A stretch of 36,634 bases of DNA. Source: Fimenecus sp051881455 (GTDB lineage: Bacteria > Bacillota > Clostridia > Oscillospirales > Acutalibacteraceae). Shown here one piece after another: positions 23,080 to 31,930 of this stretch. The stretch lies in assembly GCA_051881455.1 (NCBI GenBank), contig JBJEPX010000065.1, positions 1 to 36,634 of the forward strand. Direction: 5' to 3'. Made by a program: the position numbers and the translations under genes. Within the stretch, counting starts at the first letter, position 1. Each line of letters opens with the position of its first letter. The notes beneath the pieces were generated by a model, which ran no database searches, had not been told where the DNA came from, and saw nothing but the letters and a program-made list of their open reading frames with translations.

Positions 23080-24108
23080 TTATGCTATAACTCCGTACCA
23101 ATAAACCGCCAAGCCCACAAGGCAGCCTACAATATTTACAAGTGAAAATACTGTTACGATTTTTCTTTCTTTCCACCCGCTCATCTCGAAATGGTGATGA
23201 ATGGGCGCCATTTTAAATATTCTTTTGCCGTGAGTTGCCTTAAAGTAACCGATTTGAATAACATCGGAAAGGGCTTCTATAACATAAATTATTCCGAAAA
23301 GCACCAATATAAGCGGGCAATCAATGGCATAAGCCAATGCTACAACCATACCGCCCAAGAACATTGAGCCTGTATCGCCCATAATTACCTTTGAGGGGTA
23401 ATAGTTCCAAATGAGATATCCGAGACAGCCGCCTGCAAGTGCCGCCGCCATTACGCTTATACCCAAGAACTTACTCATAAGAGCGGCTATGCAAAACGCA
23501 ATCGCCGTTATTGAGGTAACGCTTGCGCAAAGGCCGTCGATACCGTCGGTAAAGTTTACGGCATTTACTGCGCCGTATATTACGCAAAAGCCGAAGAACC
23601 AGAAGAACCATTTGAGGTCAACAGCACCCACAAAGGGTATTTTCATAAATGTGAGTCCGTTAAAGTAAAGACCTGCAAGATATGCAAAAATAATGGCTAC
23701 TTGGGCAACTGTTTTTTGAATTACGGTAAGTCCTAAGTTGCGTTTTTTTACAACTTTTATATAATCGTCGGCAAAGCCAACAAGACCGAAGCCTATTGCC
23801 AGAAGCAGACCGCCCACAAGCTTAACCTTATGCTGATTGGGCATTATACTGTCCCCTGCAAAGAGGTTGCCGCCCATAAGGTAATCTGTAAGGAGCACAC
23901 ATATTACGGCAATAATCGTACTGATTATGAACATAAATCCGCCCATATTGGGTGTTCCCTGCTTTGATTTGTGCCAAACGGGGCCTATATCAAGAATAGT
24001 TTGCCCGAATTTAAGCTTTCTCAGCCAAGGGATTATCACAAAGCCCAATAAAAATGCAATTAAAAAGCTTAAAACCGCCGCCATCGCAAGCGCTGTGTAA
24101 ATCTTCAT
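23080..24108 (-). CDS. mraY: phospho-N-acetylmuramoyl-pentapeptide transferase
   Basis: Integral membrane enzyme that moves phospho-MurNAc-pentapeptide to undecaprenyl phosphate, forming lipid I. The 342-residue product has about ten transmembrane helices, the catalytic DDYIK (114-118), NFTDGIDGL (185-193), MGDTGSMFLGG, and the HHHFEMSGWKE loop near the C terminus. AAGGAG precedes the ATG. murD, often directly downstream, is not here; ftsW follows at 31 bases. Confidence 0.98.
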   Translation of the reverse strand: MKIYTALAMAAVLSFLIAFLLGFVIIPWLRKLKFGQTILDIGPVWHKSKQGTPNMGGFMFIISTIIAVICVLLTDYLMGGNLFAGDSIMPNQHKVKLVGGLLLAIGFGLVGFADDYIKVVKKRNLGLTVIQKTVAQVAIIFAYLAGLYFNGLTFMKIPFVGAVDLKWFFWFFGFCVIYGAVNAVNFTDGIDGLCASVTSITAIAFCIAALMSKFLGISVMAAALAGGCLGYLIWNYYPSKVIMGDTGSMFLGGMVVALAYAIDCPLILVLFGIIYVIEALSDVIQIGYFKATHGKRIFKMAPIHHHFEMSGWKERKIVTVFSLVNIVGCLVGLAVYWYGVIA

Positions 24109-24123
24109 ACTAAAAACTCCTTT

Positions 24124-25482
24124 TTAGACTTCCCAATATTTATATAATTCTTCAAAGACCTCTTCAAGCTTCATACCGCGGCTCGCCTTGAAAGAAACGG
24201 TATCGCCGCTTTTCAGTTCTTTTTTAAGAGCATCGGTAAGTGCTTGTTTACTATCAAAGGCATAAGCCCTTTTAAGACCTGATTTTTCGGCGCTTTCTGC
24301 CGTAAACCGAGACTGCTCGCCGTAGGTATAAAGTGCGTCAAGTTCGCACTGTGCCGCATACTCGCCCACCGCTCTGTGAGCAGTTTCGGAATAGCTCCCC
24401 AGCTCCAGCATATCGCCGAGGACGGCAATTTTTCTGCCCTTTGCGATTTTACAAAGAGAATTAAGCCCTGCTTTTTGTGAATCGGGGCTTGCGTTGTAGC
24501 AATCTTCAATCACCGTTATGCCGTTTACTTGATTTATGCGCTGTCTCATTCCCGCGGGAGTATATTCCGAGAGCCCTTTTGCTATGATTTCAGGCTCGAT
24601 TTTATATTCAACGCCCACCGCAAAGGCGGCAAGAGCATCGTAAACATTGTGTATGCCCACCGTGGGAATAGTTATTTTCTGTCTTAAATCGCCTTTTACT
24701 GCGGTAAACTCGGTAGAAAGTCCGTTTTCGCAAATATTCTCAGCAAGTACATCGCATTTTCTATTCTCAATACCGAAGGTGATAATTTTAAAATCGTCAT
24801 TTTTAACGGTTGAGAGCATGTCGTTATCGCCGTTTAAGAACAGCGGTGAGCCTTTCTTCATACCGTCAAGAATTTCAAGCTTTGCACTCAAAATTCCCTC
24901 GCGGGAGCCTAAATTTTCAATATGGGACACGCCCACATTTGTAATTACGGCGCAATCGGGCTTTGCACATTTGGAAAGCTCGGTAATCTGCCCTTTGTTA
25001 TCCATTCCCATTTCGATAACGGCAAAATCATAGGAACTGTCAAGGCGGTAAAGGGTTTTGGGAACGCCGATTTCATTATTGAGATTGCCCTCGGTTTTTA
25101 AAGTTTTGCTCTTTGCGCCAAGGACGCAGGCAATCATTTCTTTCGTTGTAGTTTTACCCACACTGCCTGTAAGCCCCACAACGGTGAGGTTTTTCATACT
25201 GCATCGGTAATATGACGCTAAATCGAGAAATGCTTTTTTTGTATCTTCAACATATATAACGGGAGCGTCGCACTCTGTTTTTTTATGGCAGACAACTGCC
25301 GCCACGCCTTTTTCAGCCACATCCTTAACAAAATCGTGGCCGTCAAAGCGTTCGCCCTTAATCGCAAAAAAGAGGGTATTTTTGTCTGTATCACGGCTGT
25401 CAATGGATATGCGGCTGACATTTTTTTCATCATTTACCGTTGTACCCAAAGCCTTTGCAATTTCTGAAAGCTGAATGTTCAT
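24124..25482 (-). CDS. murF: UDP-MurNAc-tripeptide-D-alanyl-D-alanine ligase
   Basis: ATP-dependent ligase adding D-Ala-D-Ala to the muropeptide. The 452-residue product has the N-terminal substrate domain, P-loop GSVGKTTTKEM from 106, NEIGVPKTLY, VIEMGMDNKGQI, GIHNVYDALAAFAVG and VIEDCYNASPDS. It lies nine bases after murE and 15 before mraY. Lack of the DNPR motif and presence of NNEIGVP separate it from the adjacent MurE. Confidence 0.98.
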   Translation of the reverse strand: MNIQLSEIAKALGTTVNDEKNVSRISIDSRDTDKNTLFFAIKGERFDGHDFVKDVAEKGVAAVVCHKKTECDAPVIYVEDTKKAFLDLASYYRCSMKNLTVVGLTGSVGKTTTKEMIACVLGAKSKTLKTEGNLNNEIGVPKTLYRLDSSYDFAVIEMGMDNKGQITELSKCAKPDCAVITNVGVSHIENLGSREGILSAKLEILDGMKKGSPLFLNGDNDMLSTVKNDDFKIITFGIENRKCDVLAENICENGLSTEFTAVKGDLRQKITIPTVGIHNVYDALAAFAVGVEYKIEPEIIAKGLSEYTPAGMRQRINQVNGITVIEDCYNASPDSQKAGLNSLCKIAKGRKIAVLGDMLELGSYSETAHRAVGEYAAQCELDALYTYGEQSRFTAESAEKSGLKRAYAFDSKQALTDALKKELKSGDTVSFKASRGMKLEEVFEELYKYWEV

Positions 25483-25491
25483 AAGCGTTAC

Positions 25492-26922
25492 CTAAGCCTT
25501 AAAAAAGTCCTTTACGATTTCTCTTTCGTCAAAATGTATTTTTTCTGTTCCTATTATCTGATAATCCTCATGGCCTTTACCTGCAAGGAGAACAACATCG
25601 CCGGGTCTTGCTTTTCTCAGCGCAAACTCAATTGCCTGACGGCGATTTTCTATTACGGCAAGCTTTGCCTGTGTTTTTTCCATACCGCCTAAAATATCGT
25701 TAATTATAAGCAGGGGATTTTCCGTTCGGGGATTATCACTTGTTACAATAGCAATATCGGAAAGTCTGCCTGCAACCTTGCCCATAACAGGTCTTTTTGT
25801 GCGGTCGCGGTCGCCTCCGCAGCCGAAAACCGTTATCACCCTGCCCTTTGCAAAGGATTTTACGCAGTTAAGTATATTTTCCAACCCGTCGGGAGTATGG
25901 GCATAATCAATCATTACGGTGAAATCTTTCGGAATATCAACCTTTTCTGCTCTGCCTTTTACAGGTGAAATAACCTCTGCGGCTAAGGCTGTATCGGTGG
26001 GCGTAAATCCGAGATTTATAAGCGCCGAAATTGCGCAAAGGGAATTATATACGGTAAAACTGCCGGGTATTGGAATTTTTACTCTTTCAATACAATCCAT
26101 ACCCACAAACAGATATTCAGTTTCGTTTCCGTCACACACAATATTTTTTGCGGTGTAATCCGCCCTGTCCGAAACTGCCGAAACGGTCATAACTGGACAT
26201 TCAATTCTATCGGCAACGGTTCTTACCACAGCGTCATCAATATTTATTATCGCCTTATCGCTCATTTTGAAAAGGGAGAGCTTTGCGTTTATGTAGCTTT
26301 CCATATCGCCGTGATAATCAAGGTGTTCGGGAGTTATGTTTGTAAGTATTCCCACTGCAAAATGCAGTCCCTCTACTCTGCTTTGGCTCAAAGCCTGCGA
26401 GGAAACCTCCATTACGCAGTACTCACAGCCGCTGTCAACGCTTTCGCGTAAAAGCCGTTGCAATTCCATAGGCTCGGGAGTTGTAAGCACGGACTCCTCC
26501 TCGCCCTCGCCGCAATCATTTTTAACAGTACCGATTATTCCGCATTTTACGGAAAGTGAGTTCAGTATTTCTTTTATGAAAAATGAGGTTGAGGTTTTTC
26601 CGTTTGTACCCGTTACGCCGATAAGTTTAAGGTTATTCGCGGGATTGCCGTAAAATGCGGCGGAAATCCGCGAAAACGCTTTTCTTGTATCGCTTACTAT
26701 AATTTGCTTTTCGATTTTCAAATCGCGCTGTGTTATTACTGCCGCGGCGCCTTTTTTGATTGCCTCCGACGCAAGGCTGTGACCGTCGCATCGGTTGCCG
26801 TCGATACAAACAAAAAGTGAATTTTTTGTTATTTCCTCTGATTTATCCGTTACTCTTTCAATTTCCACATCCTCAAACGCGCTTTGCGCTACAATCCCCT
26901 TGAGAAGTGCAGAAAGTTTCAT
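25492..26922 (-). CDS. murE: UDP-MurNAc-tripeptide synthetase MurE, predicted meso-DAP type
   Basis: Adds the third amino acid to the stem peptide. The 476-residue product has GVTGTNGKTSTS (102-113), TTPEPMEL, ITPEHLDYHG, the Lys of INAKLSLF that is usually carbamylated, and DNPR at 396-399 followed by TENP. DNPR is the motif of meso-diaminopimelate-adding enzymes; lysine-adding ones differ there. So the peptidoglycan is predicted to contain meso-DAP. Start ATG follows GAGGT, 18 bases after the PBP gene. Confidence 0.97.
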   Translation of the reverse strand: MKLSALLKGIVAQSAFEDVEIERVTDKSEEITKNSLFVCIDGNRCDGHSLASEAIKKGAAAVITQRDLKIEKQIIVSDTRKAFSRISAAFYGNPANNLKLIGVTGTNGKTSTSFFIKEILNSLSVKCGIIGTVKNDCGEGEEESVLTTPEPMELQRLLRESVDSGCEYCVMEVSSQALSQSRVEGLHFAVGILTNITPEHLDYHGDMESYINAKLSLFKMSDKAIINIDDAVVRTVADRIECPVMTVSAVSDRADYTAKNIVCDGNETEYLFVGMDCIERVKIPIPGSFTVYNSLCAISALINLGFTPTDTALAAEVISPVKGRAEKVDIPKDFTVMIDYAHTPDGLENILNCVKSFAKGRVITVFGCGGDRDRTKRPVMGKVAGRLSDIAIVTSDNPRTENPLLIINDILGGMEKTQAKLAVIENRRQAIEFALRKARPGDVVLLAGKGHEDYQIIGTEKIHFDEREIVKDFFKA

Positions 26923-26940
26923 TAAAAATTACCTCATAAT

Positions 26941-29157
26941 TTAATCTTGTACGTTTACACTTGACCTGAAATATACGGTTATGACGCTTCCCTGCTCTGC
27001 GGTGGTATCTTTTGCAACGCTTTGCTTATACGACAAAACCTCGCCGCCGCTTTGCGTTGTTCCCGATATTTTTATATTAAAGCCTGCGTTTACCGCAATG
27101 CGGTTAGCCTCTGATACTGTAAGATTTGTAAGGTCGGGTACCGTTGCTGTTTCTTTCTGAGCGGTTTCCTCTGTATATACCACCACAACGCCGTTTTTCG
27201 GCATTGGCTGATTTGCCGCGGGAGTTTGTGAAACTACGGTGCTTCCGCCGCCCACAACCTTAACTGTGAAGCCGGAAGCTTCAAGCTTTGCCTTGGCAAC
27301 CTCTTTGCCCACGAGGTTGGGGGCTGTTACGGTGGCTTTTGCAAGTTCTTCATCACTGTATTGCGGGTCGATATTAAGATACGCAAGCACATTTTCAAAA
27401 ATCCTGCCTGCTACGGGAGCGGCAACAGCACCGCCCGTTGTAAGGCCCTGCGGCTCGTCAACTGCAATTAAAATTGCTATTTTAGGGTCGTTTGCCGGTG
27501 CAAAGCCTGCAAATGACGCTATATTTTCACCGGGTACATTAAGCTTTTCACTTGTACCTGTTTTACCTGCTATATGATAGCCTGCTACATAGGCGTTTTT
27601 AGCTGTTCCCCAAACGACAACCTGCTCCATATATCCTGCCATTAACTTGGCAGTGCCCTCTGAGATAACCTGTCTTTTCATTGTGGGCTTCGTTTCGGAC
27701 ACTATATTGCCGTTTTCATCAAGTATTTTTGATACCAAATACGGCGTCATAAGCTTGCCGCCGTTGCCGATACAGGCAACTGCGTTTATCATTTGAATAG
27801 GAGTAATCTGGAAGGTCTGACCGAAAGAGGCGGAGGAAAGCTCTGCAATACCCATATGGTCAACATCATAATATGTTTTTCCTGCAACGGGAACAGATTC
27901 CGAAGGTAAATCAATACCTGTTTTTTCGGTAAATCCAAAAGCCTCAAAATACTTCATAAACTTTTCCTTACCCATGCGCTGTCCCATTGTTATGAAGAAA
28001 GTATTGCACGAATTAGGCAAAGCCTGCGCTACGGTTTGAGTGCCGTGGCTCTTATGATTAAAGCAATGCTGATAGTAATTTGCAACCTTTATTGAACCCG
28101 AGCAGTCATATGTTGTTTCAGGCGTCATAACGCCCTCCTCCAAAGCGGCGGCGGCAACAAAAAGTTTAAATACGGAGCCGGGCTCATATGTATCGCTTAT
28201 TACGCGGTTTCTCCACTGTGAAAACTGTGCATTAAGCTTTTCCTCTTTCTTTTTCTGCTCGTCTTCGATTTTTTCAAGTTCCTCCAAAACGCGGGAAGAA
28301 GAAATAGTGTAAGGATAATTCAAATCGTAATCAGGCATTGTGCTCATACCGAGAATTGCGCCTGTCTGTATATCCATTACGATTCCGTAGGCATGTTTTG
28401 CCTGCGTTTCCTCTACCGCTTGGGCGAGCTGCTGTTCAAGATAATACTGGATAACCTCATTAAGGGTAAGTTGGAGGCTGTAGCCTTGAGTTGCGTCATA
28501 TGTAGTTGCGTAATCGTTAGGCATATCGCCTGCCAAAGCATTTTTTGCAGTTATAATTCTACCTGATTTGCCTGTAAGCTGGGTATTGTATTGAAGTTCA
28601 AGCCCCGATCTTCCCGTATCCTCCGAGCCTGTGAAGCCCACAACCGTTGACGCAAACGAGCCGAGAGGATAATAGCGCTTTGTGTCGGGGTCGATACCCA
28701 CAATCATACTGAGCTTTTGGTCTTTATGTGCTTTAATGTATTCTTCAAGCTGTGCTTTCTGACTGTTATCAATTTTACCGATTATCTTTTCGTAACCGCT
28801 TTCGCTGCGGTTAACCTTTTTTTCAAGAGTTTCTCTGTCGAGCTCAAAAATCTCCGCAAAGCCGTCCACAAGCAGAGTTTTCTGCTCATCGCTTGATATT
28901 TTTGATGGATTTATATAAACGAGCCACGCAGAAGCGCTCTGTGCAATGATTTTCATATTGGAATCGTAAATAGTTCCTCTGTGGGCATTTACAACCGTAT
29001 CGCTCAACTGATTCCTTTCGGCTTTCAGGCGATATTCTTCGCCTTTTACAATTTGTATCCAGAAAAGGTTTCCGATAAGGACAAGCAAAAACAGGCAAAA
29101 GCCCGCAAATGCAATATGCGAGCGAAAAGACATAATTCTTGTCGGTTTTTTCTTCAT
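26941..29157 (-). CDS. class B penicillin-binding protein with two PASTA domains (SpoVD/FtsI)
   Basis: Transpeptidase that crosslinks peptidoglycan at the septum or spore cortex. Counted from the ATG at 29157 it has 738 residues. It has a membrane anchor (about 14-36), a PBP dimer domain, and a transpeptidase domain with the catalytic S328-x-x-K331 in EPGSVFKLF, S383-x-N385 in PNSCNTF and KTG at 532-534. Two PASTA domains follow (about 609-662 and 671-729). A charged helical stretch (292-310) precedes the SxxK motif. AAAGGAG lies seven bases before the chosen start. PASTA modules are common in SpoVD and Gram-positive FtsI/PBP2x; I cannot decide between the two names. Confidence 0.96.
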   Translation of the reverse strand: MKKKPTRIMSFRSHIAFAGFCLFLLVLIGNLFWIQIVKGEEYRLKAERNQLSDTVVNAHRGTIYDSNMKIIAQSASAWLVYINPSKISSDEQKTLLVDGFAEIFELDRETLEKKVNRSESGYEKIIGKIDNSQKAQLEEYIKAHKDQKLSMIVGIDPDTKRYYPLGSFASTVVGFTGSEDTGRSGLELQYNTQLTGKSGRIITAKNALAGDMPNDYATTYDATQGYSLQLTLNEVIQYYLEQQLAQAVEETQAKHAYGIVMDIQTGAILGMSTMPDYDLNYPYTISSSRVLEELEKIEDEQKKKEEKLNAQFSQWRNRVISDTYEPGSVFKLFVAAAALEEGVMTPETTYDCSGSIKVANYYQHCFNHKSHGTQTVAQALPNSCNTFFITMGQRMGKEKFMKYFEAFGFTEKTGIDLPSESVPVAGKTYYDVDHMGIAELSSASFGQTFQITPIQMINAVACIGNGGKLMTPYLVSKILDENGNIVSETKPTMKRQVISEGTAKLMAGYMEQVVVWGTAKNAYVAGYHIAGKTGTSEKLNVPGENIASFAGFAPANDPKIAILIAVDEPQGLTTGGAVAAPVAGRIFENVLAYLNIDPQYSDEELAKATVTAPNLVGKEVAKAKLEASGFTVKVVGGGSTVVSQTPAANQPMPKNGVVVVYTEETAQKETATVPDLTNLTVSEANRIAVNAGFNIKISGTTQSGGEVLSYKQSVAKDTTAEQGSVITVYFRSSVNVQD

Positions 29158-29278
29158 ACCTTCTCTCCTTTCCGATACGGTGGCAAATCCACGATTCCCT
29201 TTACAATAAAACAACGAGAGTCAAGAAATATTACCTTAACTCCCTTTGTTTTTTGCTCTTCTCACCTTTATCAATATA

Positions 29279-29797
29279 TTATTGGTTTGCGTCTTTTATT
29301 ACCTCTGATTTCTGCGTATTCTTTCCGTTTACCACAATTACCTCATCGGGGTCGGAAAGGTCCACATAAACCACCTGATAATCCTGCACCTTAACCATGC
29401 CAAGGTTATTAACGGCGTAATCCTCAACCTTATTGATTGATACGATTGAATTCAATTCATTATTAAGCTTTACGGTATCGCTTTGAGCCGTTTTCATTGA
29501 ATTTTCAACTCTGCTTATATCTCTGTTTATTTCATCAAGCTGAACGCGGCTGTATATAACGGCGGCAAAGAACATAAGTGCCGCTACTGCTATGACAAAT
29601 ATTTTTGTTGCTCTTTTGCCTGCGGCTATGGACTGCACACGGAGCTGCTTTTGTGACGGTTTATTCTTTTTTACAAGCTCAAGCTGAGGCTTTTTCTGTG
29701 CCGGAGCGTTAATTTTGGGAGCCGCAGTTCCCCGTGACACTGTTTTGGGCTCAAAGCGCTCAAAATCGTATGAGGTGTATTTATTATACTGTGCCAT
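29279..29797 (-). CDS. ftsL: FtsL/DivIC-type septum protein
   Basis: Bitopic division protein expected to bind FtsQ/DivIB and activate the FtsW-PBP pair. The 172-residue product has a long basic cytoplasmic region (1-64), a transmembrane helix (65-83), and a coiled coil (84-118). The family ending is NNLGMVKVQDYQVVYVDL, followed by an extra polar tail. Sequence identity in this family is low, so the name rests on architecture and on its place between rsmH and the PBP gene. The 120-base gap to the PBP gene holds a TTGACT but no matching -10. Confidence 0.85.
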   Translation of the reverse strand: MAQYNKYTSYDFERFEPKTVSRGTAAPKINAPAQKKPQLELVKKNKPSQKQLRVQSIAAGKRATKIFVIAVAALMFFAAVIYSRVQLDEINRDISRVENSMKTAQSDTVKLNNELNSIVSINKVEDYAVNNLGMVKVQDYQVVYVDLSDPDEVIVVNGKNTQKSEVIKDANQ

Positions 29798-29815
29798 CCG
29801 TCTCTTTCCTATCCT

Positions 29816-30730
29816 TTACTTTATTTTTTCAACCGTCCGCAGTCTTGCACTGCGGCTTCTGTTATTCGTTTCAAGTTCCGTCTCGCCTGCCGTTATTCCC
29901 CTGTTTATAAGCCGTCCCGCAGGTGCTTTTCCGCACACGCAAACGGGAAAATCCTTGGGGCAGGTGCAACCGACTGTAAATTCTTTGAACTTTTCCTTTA
30001 CCGTTCTGTCCTCTAAGGAATGAAAGGTTATTATTGAAAGCCTGCCTCCCATTGTGAGGCAATCGAACATATCCTGAACTGCATCTGACAGAATTGAAAG
30101 CTCATCATTAACTTCAATTCTGATTGCCTGAAAGGTTTTTCTTGCGGGGTGACCGTCGCGCCTTGCTTTTGCGGGAACGGAGTTTTTCACAATTTCCGCC
30201 AGTTCAAGCGTTGTTTCAATCGGCTTTACGCTTCTCGACTTTACAATGCTTTTGGCAATGCTCCTTGCAAACTTTTCCTCGCCGTATCGGCTGATAATAT
30301 TTGCAAGTTCCTGCTCGGAATAACCGTTTACAACGTCAAATGCGCTTTTGCCGGATTTGCTCATTCTCATATCAAGAGGAGCGTCCTTATGAAAGGAAAA
30401 GCCTCTTTCCGCATTGTCAAGCTGAAATGAGCTTACGCCCAAATCCGCAAGGATACCGTCAGCTTTTCTGCCGTTCAGAATACTCTTAATATTTGAAAAG
30501 TTATCGTTTACGATTTCAACTCTACCGTCGGAGCCGATGCGTTCTTTTATGACCTCGATAGCGTCTGGGTCGCGGTCAATAGCAACAAGTTTTCCGTTTC
30601 CAAGCCTTTCGAGAATTGCTCTTGAATGGCCTGCTCCGCCGCAGGTGCAATCAACATACAGCCCGTCCGGCTTAATATTCAAAGAATCAAGCGTTTCTTC
30701 AAACAGTACTGAAATATGTTTAAACTCCAT
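29816..30730 (-). CDS. rsmH: 16S rRNA (cytosine-1402-N4)-methyltransferase
   Basis: RsmH (MraW) methylates C1402 in the ribosomal P site using S-adenosylmethionine. The 304-residue product begins MEFKHISVLFEETL and has the SAM-binding motif VDCTCGGAGHSRAIL, DGILADLGVSSFQLD and RGFSFHKDAPLDMRM. The C-terminal segment ITFHSLEDRTVK is also typical. I took the ATG at 30730, the usual family start, over the GTG at 30739. GGTGG precedes it. It lies directly after mraZ. Confidence 0.98.
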   Translation of the reverse strand: MEFKHISVLFEETLDSLNIKPDGLYVDCTCGGAGHSRAILERLGNGKLVAIDRDPDAIEVIKERIGSDGRVEIVNDNFSNIKSILNGRKADGILADLGVSSFQLDNAERGFSFHKDAPLDMRMSKSGKSAFDVVNGYSEQELANIISRYGEEKFARSIAKSIVKSRSVKPIETTLELAEIVKNSVPAKARRDGHPARKTFQAIRIEVNDELSILSDAVQDMFDCLTMGGRLSIITFHSLEDRTVKEKFKEFTVGCTCPKDFPVCVCGKAPAGRLINRGITAGETELETNNRSRSARLRTVEKIK

Positions 30731-30741
30731 ATCCGCCACCG

Positions 30742-31146
30742 TCAGAATACGAAGGTATCCATCTTATCAATTTCAGAGAGCGGAACAGATGCCTGCTTGA
30801 AGTTTTCAGGCGCCCAAATTTCAATTCTTTTACCTGCGCCGACAATAACGGCGTCCTTAGTAAGCCCTGCGTGGGCAAGCTGTTCTGCGGAGAGTGTTAC
30901 TCTGCCCTGCTTATCGGTGGAGGCCTCCGCCGCGTTGCTGAAAAACGAGCGCTGTGCGGCACGGTTGGGATGATTTATGAACTGCTGGCTGACCTCTTCA
31001 AAGCGTTCTTTATCATAGATATAAAGGCACTTATCAGGTCCGCTGAAAAGAACAAACTCCTCACCCAGCATTTCGCGGAACTTTACAGGAATGAAAAGGC
31101 GGTTTTTAGCATCAAGACTGTGAAAATACAAGTTTGAAAACATCAT
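30742..31146 (-). CDS. mraZ: transcriptional regulator MraZ
   Basis: Ring-forming SpoVT/AbrB-like DNA-binding protein, first gene of the dcw cluster and in E. coli a repressor of its own operon. The product (134 residues from the ATG at 31146) has two MraZ repeats: MFSNLYFHSLDAKNRLFIP then KFREMLG, and AEASTDKQGRVTLSAEQL. AAAGGAG is nine bases upstream of this ATG; the next ATG, the usual family start, is also possible. Its promoter and a candidate operator lie at 31209-31263. Confidence 0.96.
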   Translation of the reverse strand: MMFSNLYFHSLDAKNRLFIPVKFREMLGEEFVLFSGPDKCLYIYDKERFEEVSQQFINHPNRAAQRSFFSNAAEASTDKQGRVTLSAEQLAHAGLTKDAVIVGAGKRIEIWAPENFKQASVPLSEIDKMDTFVF

Positions 31147-31208
31147 CGCCACTCACTCCTTTCGTAAAGTTAAAAATTATCTATTTACCCATTTAAGTGT
31201 TATTAGGG

Positions 31209-31227
31209 TGCACTATTTCCCCACTTA
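31209..31227 (-). promoter_or_regulatory. candidate MraZ operator
   Basis: Just after the expected transcription start the minus strand reads TAAGTGGGGAAATAGTGCA. It contains a TGGGG box and, ten bases later, a degenerate GTGCA. MraZ sites in E. coli are TGGGN boxes at ten-base intervals at the same position. Only one box is a good match. Confidence 0.4.
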
Positions 31228-31234
31228 CACGATT

Positions 31235-31263
31235 ATTATATATCCTTTTTTACTTAATTGCAA
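31235..31263 (-). promoter_or_regulatory. promoter of the dcw cluster
   Basis: Minus-strand TTGCAA (31263-31258), 17 bases, TATAAT (31240-31235). The leader to mraZ is roughly 80 bases. Confidence 0.8.
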
Positions 31264-31344
31264 TAGTTTTTTCAATTCTTTTTACAAAATTTTATTGGTA
31301 AAATTATGCAAAATAAACAAAGTCGAATAGTGTTAAAAAAGGGC

Positions 31345-31382
31345 AAAAAAATACCGTTACCCGAGAAAAACAGGGGTAACGG
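31345..31382 (-). terminator. terminator of the pncB-ppa operon
   Basis: Minus-strand CCGTTACCC / GGGTAACGG stem with an 11-base loop, followed by a run of seven T. It lies 20 bases past the ppa stop. Confidence 0.9.
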
Positions 31383-31402
31383 CATTTTAAAAATGTCGGT
31401 TT

Positions 31403-31930
31403 TTATTCGAATTTCTTTTTATAATTTTCAATAGCAGCGTCTATAATATCCACTGCCGCAAGGACGCCCTTTGCCTCGTCAATGGCTGTTGATTTATTTT
31501 CAAGCATTTTATAAACCTTGAAGAAATGTATCATTTCATCGAAAATGTGAGGCGGAAGCTGGCTTATGTCTTTATACCCGTTATATGTGGGGTCGCCGAA
31601 GGGAATTGCTATGATTTTATCATCGGGCGCGCCGTTATCCACCATTGAAATTACACCTATGGGATAGCAGTGGACAAGCGCCATAGGCTCAATCTTTTCG
31701 GAGCAAAGCACGAGAACATCAAGGGGGTCGTTATCCTCCGCATATGTTTTGGGAATAAATCCGTAATTTGCGGGATAGTGAGTAGAGGTGTGCAAAACTC
31801 TGTCCAGCTTCAACATTCCCGTTTCCTTATCGAGCTCATATTTCATTTTACTGCCCTTGCTGATTTCAATTACGGCGTCAAAGGCTTTTCTCGTTATTCT
31901 TTCACTGCTTATATCATGCCAGATATTCAT
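31403..31930 (-). CDS. ppa: inorganic pyrophosphatase (family I)
   Basis: Soluble Mg-dependent enzyme hydrolysing pyrophosphate to phosphate, pulling PPi-releasing reactions forward. The 175-residue product has the active-site signature D66-N-D68-P-L-D71-V-L, preceded by YPANYGFIPKTYAED. Family I is the usual soluble type in E. coli; many Firmicutes use the unrelated family II (DHH) instead. The first base of its ATG is shared with the pncB stop. AAAGGAG lies ten bases upstream. Coupling with a PPi-producing enzyme fits its role. Confidence 0.96.
   Translation of the reverse strand: MNIWHDISSERITRKAFDAVIEISKGSKMKYELDKETGMLKLDRVLHTSTHYPANYGFIPKTYAEDNDPLDVLVLCSEKIEPMALVHCYPIGVISMVDNGAPDDKIIAIPFGDPTYNGYKDISQLPPHIFDEMIHFFKVYKMLENKSTAIDEAKGVLAAVDIIDAAIENYKKKFE

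Noticed and set aside
29158..29278. Promoter before the PBP gene
   Set aside because: A TTGACT is present but nothing like a -10 stands 16-18 bases downstream.
30871..31137. Plus-strand frame antisense to mraZ
   Set aside because: Shadow of the mraZ coding region, no ribosome site.
31304..31430. Short plus-strand frame of some 40 codons (MQNKQSRIV...) in the mraZ-ppa gap
   Set aside because: It runs through the pncB-ppa terminator hairpin and has no ribosome site.
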